Shown piece by piece: positions 58,037-64,000 of a stretch of DNA of 64,000 nucleotides. Both the position numbers and the translations under genes were made by a program. Below the pieces are notes generated by a model, which did no database searches, was not told the origin of the DNA, and worked only from the letters and a program-made list of their open reading frames with translations. The first letter of the stretch is position 1. The number at the start of each line of letters is the position of its first letter. The DNA is taken from positions 780,980 through 844,979 of the forward strand of contig NW_003314299.1 in the NCBI RefSeq assembly GCF_000143415.4, read 5' to 3'. The DNA comes from Selaginella moellendorffii. Taxonomy: Eukaryota; Streptophyta; Lycopodiopsida; Selaginellales; Selaginellaceae.

Positions 58037-59403
58037 ATGCCAGGTATCAATTGCCGCTCCGCAGCCACGGGATCTTCAGGTACCAAGGCGGATGCTCCAG
58101 CAATCCAGCAGGGAAACTGGAAGTTTTACGACAACCCTTTCTTTGTGGCTGCGGTAGCATCCGCTGTGGTGGAGGCCACGCTCGGAAAGCAAGAGCTTGT
58201 CAAGGATTGCAAGCAGGAGGTGGAGGAGGAGAAAAAACCCGAGCGGAATCATAACGGGAGAAGGCCGAGGAATTTCGTCTCCGGCCTTAGTCCGTCCCGT
58301 GCTACTACTCCACGAACAGCGAGAGTTCAACAGCAGCAATCTCCTGAGGTGAGTGTTCTTGTCCTTCGTTTTTTTTCTGGGTTCTTTTGCGTTTGCAAAG
58401 TTTTCTCAGCATGTGAATGGTAATCTGTCAGATATATCTTGCCAACATTTTTTCATTTAGATTCAGGATTTGACTGACCTCTGCCATTTTTCACGAGCCA
58501 GTTTTGTATACTCCGACTGAAAGCGGCATGCCTTGTCTGCAGGTGAAAAAGAAACAGCAGACTGTTCCTGTCGAGGATACAAGCCAGAAACTCCGTTTGG
58601 AGCTTCTCAAAACGTGGACAACAGTCGAGAGGCTCGAGAAGGCTCACACAGCTGCCAAGTCGAAGCTGGAGCGGCTGTCCAGCAGGTACGAGGATGGCAG
58701 ATCCTTATGGGAGTCTCAAGTCCAGGACAAGATCACGTCTTCGCTGCAGGCGATGAGGCACAAGCTCAAGGAGGAGAAGAACGCAAACAAGAGCCTCGAG
58801 CTTGCCAACCAGAAGCTGGAGGCCGAGCTTCTGGAGATCCGCAAGGCCATAGCGCAGGCAAAGAAGGACATCGTCGCCGAGAGAAACTCCAAGCGGATGA
58901 TAGAAGACGTGTGTGACGAGCTAGCGAAGGAGGTGGGGGACGACAAGGCCTTGGCTATAGAGCTTAGAAGGCAGGCATCGGCAGCTAGGCGAGAAGCCGA
59001 GGAGACGAGGAAGGCCTTGCAAATGGGAGAGGTTTGGAAGGAGGAGAAGGTCCAAGGGAGGCTGGCAGAGGCGAGGTTTGGGATAGAACACAGGAACTCG
59101 GAACTCGATGGCGCCATCGCTAGAGTGGAAGGATTTCTAGACAACAGGAAGAAGCTGGTGGAGAAGGCTATGGATTCTTCCTCCACGGTGGTGGCCGAGA
59201 ACAGCTCAACTGGATCTAGTCCTCGAAGTTCCAGCCAAAGTTTCGATAAGAGGATCTACAAAGAACAGACGCGATTGCTCCTGAATGGCAGTGGATTCCA
59301 CATGAGGAACAAGGCGTACGGTAGTGGTGGTGTTAAGAATGGAGTGAGAACACCAGCGATTCCAAAGATCTGGCCAACGTCAAAGTCTCCAAATTTTGAT
59401 TGA
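58037..59403 (+). CDS. coiled-coil protein, BRANCHLESS TRICHOME-like family
   Basis: Two exons: 58037-58348 and 58543-59403 (194-nt intron, long for this region); 390 residues. The N-terminus has GNWKFYDNPFFVAAVASAV and a basic SPSRATTPR region. Residues about 115-320 are a long coiled coil rich in Glu/Lys/Leu, with ELLKTWTTVERLEK and ALQMGEVWKEEKVQGRLAEARF, which recalls the plant family of BLT (linked in Arabidopsis to trichome branching). The assignment rests on that block. A Ser-rich linker and a basic tail follow. Confidence 0.65.
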
Positions 59404-59726
59404 AACATACCTATATGGTTGTAACCATTGGTTGTCATCACATTATTTAAAAGCAATCACAAAAATTCATTGGTTGTCGTAAAACCCATGCAATCTATCA
59501 AAATTTATACAAAACCATTGGTCTCTTCATTATCATCAAATTGGTTCTTTCTCTACTACAATCAGAAGGAAAAAAGGAGCGTGGGTGTTATTTGTGTGCA
59601 CTAAAGTCTTGTTTTATAAGCCGGTTTGCTTTGCCTCCCCACAACCAAGAAAAGAAAATTTTGTCAGCGGAAGCATGCGGCAGAGAAAAGGAAAAAACTC
59701 CAACCATGGAAAAAAGAAGCCCGAGC
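59404..59726. other. 3' intergenic between convergent genes
   Basis: 323 bp between the stop codons of the BLT-like gene and COX5b; AT-rich repeats of CCATTGGTTGTC and CATTGGTCTC type (59425-59525), presumably 3' UTRs. Confidence 0.5.
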
Positions 59727-60507
59727 TTAGTGATGAGAGCCATGGTGTCCTCCTGGAGGTCCACCAGGTCCAATGCATTTGAGCTGCAAGAATTTGCGTA
59801 AGTTTTGAAAGAGAGAGCGATTCGAGTAAGAGAAACAAAGAAAAACCGGCTTTTTACCTCGAAGATCTGTCCACAAATGGAGCATTCGTGGCGCTCGTTC
59901 TTCTTCAGCTTGAACCAGATGACATCGTGTTCGTCATCTACAGAAAGAAGAAGAATGTGTCAAGTTCTCCCAAGAACTTGAAGCTTTGATTGCGTTGTTT
60001 GATCACAACTTACCTCCGGGGCCTCCTGGACATCCAACGATTCGCTCATCGTACCAAGACTCGATGATTGCTGGTTTTTCCTGTGAGGAGGAGCAAAGAA
60101 AAGGAGAAAAAGATAAAAAAGAGACCAAAAGGTAAAAGAAGATCATGCAAAGAGAGATCTTTAAGAAGAACACACCGCAGTTCCAAAAGGTCCAACCGGA
60201 GGCTCGTCCCATCTCTTCTTTCCCTGGAAATTGCCCACCAAGAAAGAATGTAAGCACACAAGAAAAGGAAAGAGAGAAAAAAGCCGCTTTTCTCACTCAC
60301 AGCTTTCGCGAATTCCAGCTCCTCGCGCTCCAGACCCGTGGCGATGCCGAGATCATCGATATCCTTGTCGTCGGCGCCACGCAAAACCCTCGACGGCGAC
60401 GCAAAACCCAGACCTGCTATGCCTCTTCCCTGCGCCGCCATTGCGCATTCCAGCTGCCATGCTACCCCACGACACGCCCTCACTCGCGCGAGCGCCACAC
60501 GCAGCAT
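59727..60507 (-). CDS. COX5B: cytochrome c oxidase subunit 5b
   Basis: Five exons: 60507-60301, 60223-60176, 60080-60014, 59937-59858, 59783-59727; 152 residues. Matrix-facing, zinc-binding subunit of complex IV. An Arg/Ala-rich mitochondrial presequence (about 1-45, MLRVALARVRACRG) precedes IATGLEREELE, GPFGTAEKPAI, DERIVGCPGGPG and the Zn hairpin ECSICGQIF; Cys of CPGG and the two Cys of CSIC are likely zinc ligands. The His-rich end GGHHGSHH is typical of plant COX5b. Start is the ATG before the presequence; the frame is open further but non-conserved. Divergent with the PPR gene, 104 bp apart. Confidence 0.95.
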
Positions 60508-60611
60508 CTGGAATCGCCCAAAATTTAGGGCTCTTAGCCTCTCTTTCTCCCTCTCTACCTTAGCATAAACCCTAGTGAGCGCTTTGCGTTTTAAATTCGA
60601 TTCCACGATGA
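60508..60611. promoter_or_regulatory. short divergent upstream region of COX5b and PPR
   Basis: 104 bp between start codons. Contains TTTAGGGCTC and AAACCCTAGTG, telo-box-like sites. Both genes act in organelles, so shared control is plausible but not shown. Confidence 0.55.
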
Positions 60612-63509
60612 ATGCGGGCACTAGCGAGCGCCACATCGATTGGGCGCCCATCCATCTCCGCGGAGGAGCCAGCCACCGCCGCTGGCTATGTCGCTCTCAT
60701 CCGCCAGGGCTGCCGCTCCAAATCCCTGGCGGACGCGCGGGAGCTCCACGCGCAGATCCTCCGCGCCGGCCATGGATCCGACTCCAATCTCCAGCGCCTC
60801 CTCATCAAGCTCTATGGCGATTGCCGCAGCCCTAGCGAGGCAATCGCGGTGTTCTTTGCCATGCCCGCCCGCGATCCATACGCGTGGAACATGGTTCTCA
60901 CGGCAAATGCCCAGAACGGGCATTTGGTGGAATCTCTCGAGTTCTTTGAGAAGGTTCCGGAGAGAGGGATTGTTTGCTGGACGGCACTGCTCCAGGGATT
61001 CGCGAGAGCGAAAGATTTGCAGCAGAGCATCGCGATATTCACTGCAATGCCCGAGAGAAACGATGTGACTTGGAACAGTCTCATTGTGGCAAATACCCAA
61101 GCCGGGGATTTGCAGGGAGCAAGGGATACGTTCTCCAGGATGCCGTGCTGGGGGATCGTGACATGGAACTGTATGATCAGCGCGCTCTCGCAGTATGGCG
61201 AGGTGGATCTCGCGAAAGAGATCTTCGACGCCATGCCGGAGCAAAGCATCGTCTCCTGGAACGCGATGATGAATGGGTTCGTCCAGAATGGATTCGTGGA
61301 GGAGGCGCGCGGGCTGTTTGGCCAGATCCCGGAGCGCGGGATCGTCTCGTGCACGAACGCGATCCAGGCGTTCGCCAGCTGCGCGGATTCCAGCGGCCGG
61401 ATCTTCGCGACGATGCGGCAGCGCAACGAGATCTCGTGGAACGCGATGATCCAGGCGTGTGGAACCGCGGGGCGAGTGGACGACGCCACCAGGGTCTTCG
61501 ATCTGATGCCGGCGAGGGATGTGATCTCCTGGACGGCGCTCTCCACCGCGCTGGTCAACAGTGGCGATCTGGAGGGCGCGCGGTGCTGCTTCGATCGAAT
61601 GCCCAGGAGGGACGTGGTCGCCTGGAACTCGCTCCTCACGGGATTCGCGAACAAGGCCATGGCTGGCGACGCCACGGATCTGTTCCAGAAGATGCCCTTC
61701 TGGGACTCCTTGTCATGGAACTCGATCGCGCAGGCTTTCGCCGAGACTGGCGATCTCGCCACTGCCAAGGAGATTTTTGCCTGGATGCCCTCCACGAACA
61801 TCTTCTCGTGGACGATCCTCCTGGCGGCGTGTGCGCAGGCTGGGAGCTTCGAGGATTCGAGGGCGCTCTTCGATGACATGGAGCAGCGCAACGCTGTGGC
61901 CTGGAACGCGCTCATCACGTCCTATGCGCTGGGGCGGCAGTGCGAGCTCGCGGAGCAGTGCTTCACGAAGATCCCCTACTGGACGATCGTTTCCTGGAAT
62001 GCGATTCTACAGGCTTACGGGGAAACAGGGCGCACGGCCTCCGCGAGAGATCTCTTCGCAAAAATGCCCAAAAGAGATGTTATTTCGTGGAACATCCTCC
62101 TCACAGCAACTGCCCATGGCGGGGATTTGCTGTACGGTAGATCTGTTCTTGCGAGGATCCCGGAAGCAAGTGTCGTGTCGTACACTATTTTGATCACCGC
62201 ATGCGCAGAGAAGGGTATGATTCTTCTAGCAGAAGATTTGTTCCTCCATTCTCCTGAGAATGATGTGGCGTCTTGGAACGCTTTGATATCAGCAAATGCC
62301 CGGCATGGGCAAATGCGTAATGCCATCGATCTCTTTAAGCGCATGGATCTCGAGGGCACGAGGCCGGACGGGATCACATTCGTGGGGATCCTTAGCGCCT
62401 GCGCTGTCAGCGGCGATCTTGCTACTGGTAAGCTGATCCATCGCAGCGCTCTCGAGGGATCATCTCTAGACGATCCCGTGCTGGCCACCGCACTCCTCGA
62501 CATGTACAGCAAGGCCGGCGATCTGGGCGCGGCGATGGCGATCTTCGCGGCGATGGCGCAGAGGGACGTGACGGCCTGGAACGCGATCGTGGCGGCGTGC
62601 GCGCGCAACGGGCGATTTGACCGCGCAGAGCGCTTCTTCTGGGTAATGGCGGCCAGGGACGTGATCTCGTGGACGTCGATGATCGCGGTGCTGGCGCAGA
62701 GCGGGCAGATCGATCGCGCACGCCTCGTCTTCGATGAGATGCCGGACAAGGATCTCGCGGCGTGGAACGCGATGATCTCGGCCCACGCCCAGCACGGCGA
62801 TCCAAGGTCCGCCCTCAAGCTCTTCCGGCTCATGGACCTCGAGGGCGTCCACCCGGACGAGATCACATACGTTTGCGCGCTTGATTCGTGCTCCACCCTC
62901 GCGTCGCCCAGCACGGGAAAGATCATCCACGAGGATCTTTCCGCCGATGGGCTGGAATCCGCGAGCGTCGTCGTGACTACCGCGCTGCTCAGCATGTATG
63001 CCAAGTGCGGCCAGCTCCATCGCTCGCGATCTCTCTTCGATCGGATCGCCAATCCCAGTGGCGTCTCGTGGAACGCGATGATCGCAGCATATGCCCAGAA
63101 TGGGCATCCAGTCGAGGCATTCGATCTGTTTGCTCTCATGATCCAAGATGGCGCGCGCGTGGATCATATCACGTTCCAGTGCGTGCTGTTTGGATCCAGC
63201 CACGCTGGGTCGCTGGAGATGGCGATCAAATACCTCTCGTGGATGATGGGTGATTTTGATTGTGCTCCATTGCTGCCGCACTTCATCTGCGTGATTGATC
63301 TTCTCGGGCGATCTGGGCGGCTCCAGGATGCTGAGGAGCTGATCTATGCTATGCCCGTGGAGCCTGATGATGTGGCATGGATGACGCTGTTATCAGCGTG
63401 TAGCAGCCACAAGGATAGATCACGAGGAGGACGAGCTGGAACGTTGGTTCTCAAGCTAGATCCTTGTAACTCATCGCCATACGTTCTCCTCTCTAACAAT
63501 TCAGTGTAG
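60612..63509 (+). CDS. pentatricopeptide repeat protein, long S-motif array with E1-like end
   Basis: Intronless, 965 residues. After a Ser/Ala-rich start and a degenerate motif (YVALIRQGCRSKSLADAREL) come about 20 S motifs of 31 residues, interrupted by two longer blocks (RMDLEGTRPDGITFVGILSA and RLMDLEGVHPDEITYVCALD, about residues 575-645 and 740-810). It ends with FICVIDLLGRSGRLQDAEEL and stops in the E2-like region. No DYW domain. Same probable role as the other PPR gene: organelle RNA binding. An ATG four bases upstream is in another frame. Confidence 0.93.
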   Translation: MRALASATSIGRPSISAEEPATAAGYVALIRQGCRSKSLADARELHAQILRAGHGSDSNLQRLLIKLYGDCRSPSEAIAVFFAMPARDPYAWNMVLTANAQNGHLVESLEFFEKVPERGIVCWTALLQGFARAKDLQQSIAIFTAMPERNDVTWNSLIVANTQAGDLQGARDTFSRMPCWGIVTWNCMISALSQYGEVDLAKEIFDAMPEQSIVSWNAMMNGFVQNGFVEEARGLFGQIPERGIVSCTNAIQAFASCADSSGRIFATMRQRNEISWNAMIQACGTAGRVDDATRVFDLMPARDVISWTALSTALVNSGDLEGARCCFDRMPRRDVVAWNSLLTGFANKAMAGDATDLFQKMPFWDSLSWNSIAQAFAETGDLATAKEIFAWMPSTNIFSWTILLAACAQAGSFEDSRALFDDMEQRNAVAWNALITSYALGRQCELAEQCFTKIPYWTIVSWNAILQAYGETGRTASARDLFAKMPKRDVISWNILLTATAHGGDLLYGRSVLARIPEASVVSYTILITACAEKGMILLAEDLFLHSPENDVASWNALISANARHGQMRNAIDLFKRMDLEGTRPDGITFVGILSACAVSGDLATGKLIHRSALEGSSLDDPVLATALLDMYSKAGDLGAAMAIFAAMAQRDVTAWNAIVAACARNGRFDRAERFFWVMAARDVISWTSMIAVLAQSGQIDRARLVFDEMPDKDLAAWNAMISAHAQHGDPRSALKLFRLMDLEGVHPDEITYVCALDSCSTLASPSTGKIIHEDLSADGLESASVVVTTALLSMYAKCGQLHRSRSLFDRIANPSGVSWNAMIAAYAQNGHPVEAFDLFALMIQDGARVDHITFQCVLFGSSHAGSLEMAIKYLSWMMGDFDCAPLLPHFICVIDLLGRSGRLQDAEELIYAMPVEPDDVAWMTLLSACSSHKDRSRGGRAGTLVLKLDPCNSSPYVLLSNNSV

Positions 63510-64000
63510 AGTAAAGGAAATGCCAAGATAAATTCTGATCAAACACTCATATGAAAGATCCTAAGGATGGAGGAAGAAGATGATATGTCTTCTTCTAGCT
63601 TTCTAAATAAAGATTAGTCCTTTCAACTTAAACTTTAAGTATTTTCAGAGATTGGAGAACGAGCTTTAGCAATGTGTGTTTTACTAGAGTTCCACTGGCT
63701 CAAATCATCATCTAATCAAGAGCAATTACCCATACTCTAGGATGAGAGCACTTATGATGTGTTATATTGCACTAGATAAAAGACTAGAGGAAGCTCCATA
63801 AAGAAGGATTGATGGCATAACAATTTTGATGGTGATGTTTTAGTATATTGATTAAGTTCATATTGATTAGTTTTAAGATTATTATTGTGATTAAAATTAT
63901 CACTTTAATTTAGCACTATCTAAATATTCTTTCTTGATTTTCTATGAACAGATATTGGTATTCTCTTGACCATTTAAGAAAATTGAAAAAACAATTACTT
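63510..64000. other. AT-rich 3' flank, no gene seen
   Basis: 3' UTR of the PPR gene followed by AT-rich DNA without an open frame or a repeat I recognise. Confidence 0.6.

Noticed and set aside
60812-63139. Minus-strand frames of 368 and 374 codons opposite the PPR gene
   Set aside because: GC-rich repeated PPR motifs keep the antisense frame open; the residues only mirror the 31-residue period.

Overview
The window is nuclear DNA of a land plant, most likely a lycophyte close to Selaginella moellendorffii (inference). Host genes have many exons separated by very short introns (about 46-80 nt). Two long intronless PPR genes are built from uninterrupted 31-residue S-type motifs. The gene set is plant-specific: a GH100 invertase, a class I RSL bHLH factor, a group VII-like ERF, a class III peroxidase and plant COX5b and COX6b. 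I saw no rRNA, tRNA or CRISPR.

Positions 1-28.4 kb are a retrotransposon cluster. A short-LTR Ty3/gypsy element (191-5177, TSD TATG) is followed by a shuffled, AT-mutated set of fragments of the same family on both strands (about 5.3-8.4 kb). Next come 0.7-1.0 kb repeats carrying a hexanucleotide minisatellite (8.4-11.6 kb). A Ty1/copia element on the minus strand with roughly 75-bp LTRs (11859-23482) is interrupted by a complete chromodomain Ty3/gypsy element (11993-19344, TSD AAACT); the copia element also carries an internal inversion of about 0.56 kb. Remnants follow: an orphan LTR, a probable PPR fragment, and a decayed Ty3/gypsy element (26.0-28.4 kb).

Positions 28.4-63.5 kb are gene-dense. 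In order: Crinkler-like NTPase/nuclease (-), alkaline/neutral invertase (-), Ole e 1-like secreted protein (-), AP-3 mu (-), UPL6-type HECT ligase (+), COX6b (+), DNA topoisomerase I (-), RSL bHLH (+), PPR (+), class III peroxidase (+), group VII-like ERF (-), WDR74/NSA1-like (+), PHF5A/SF3b14b (-), a 47-aa conserved small protein (+), BRANCHLESS TRICHOME-like coiled-coil protein (+), COX5b (-), PPR (+). I reconstructed exon structures by hand from splice sites and reading phase; where every exon is listed, the total length is divisible by three. There is no operon logic, but several neighbours are divergent pairs sharing 100-210 bp of upstream DNA (AP-3 mu/UPL6, PHF5A/47-aa protein, COX5b/PPR), and TOP1 and COX6b converge with 79 bp between stop codons.

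The least ordinary items are the Crinkler-like gene at the edge of the transposon cluster, the ERF that starts Met-Cys, the two S-only PPR arrays, three GC-AG introns in three unrelated genes, and the chromodomain element that keeps one reading frame across its whole coding region yet carries seven TAG/TAA codons despite LTRs about 99% identical.
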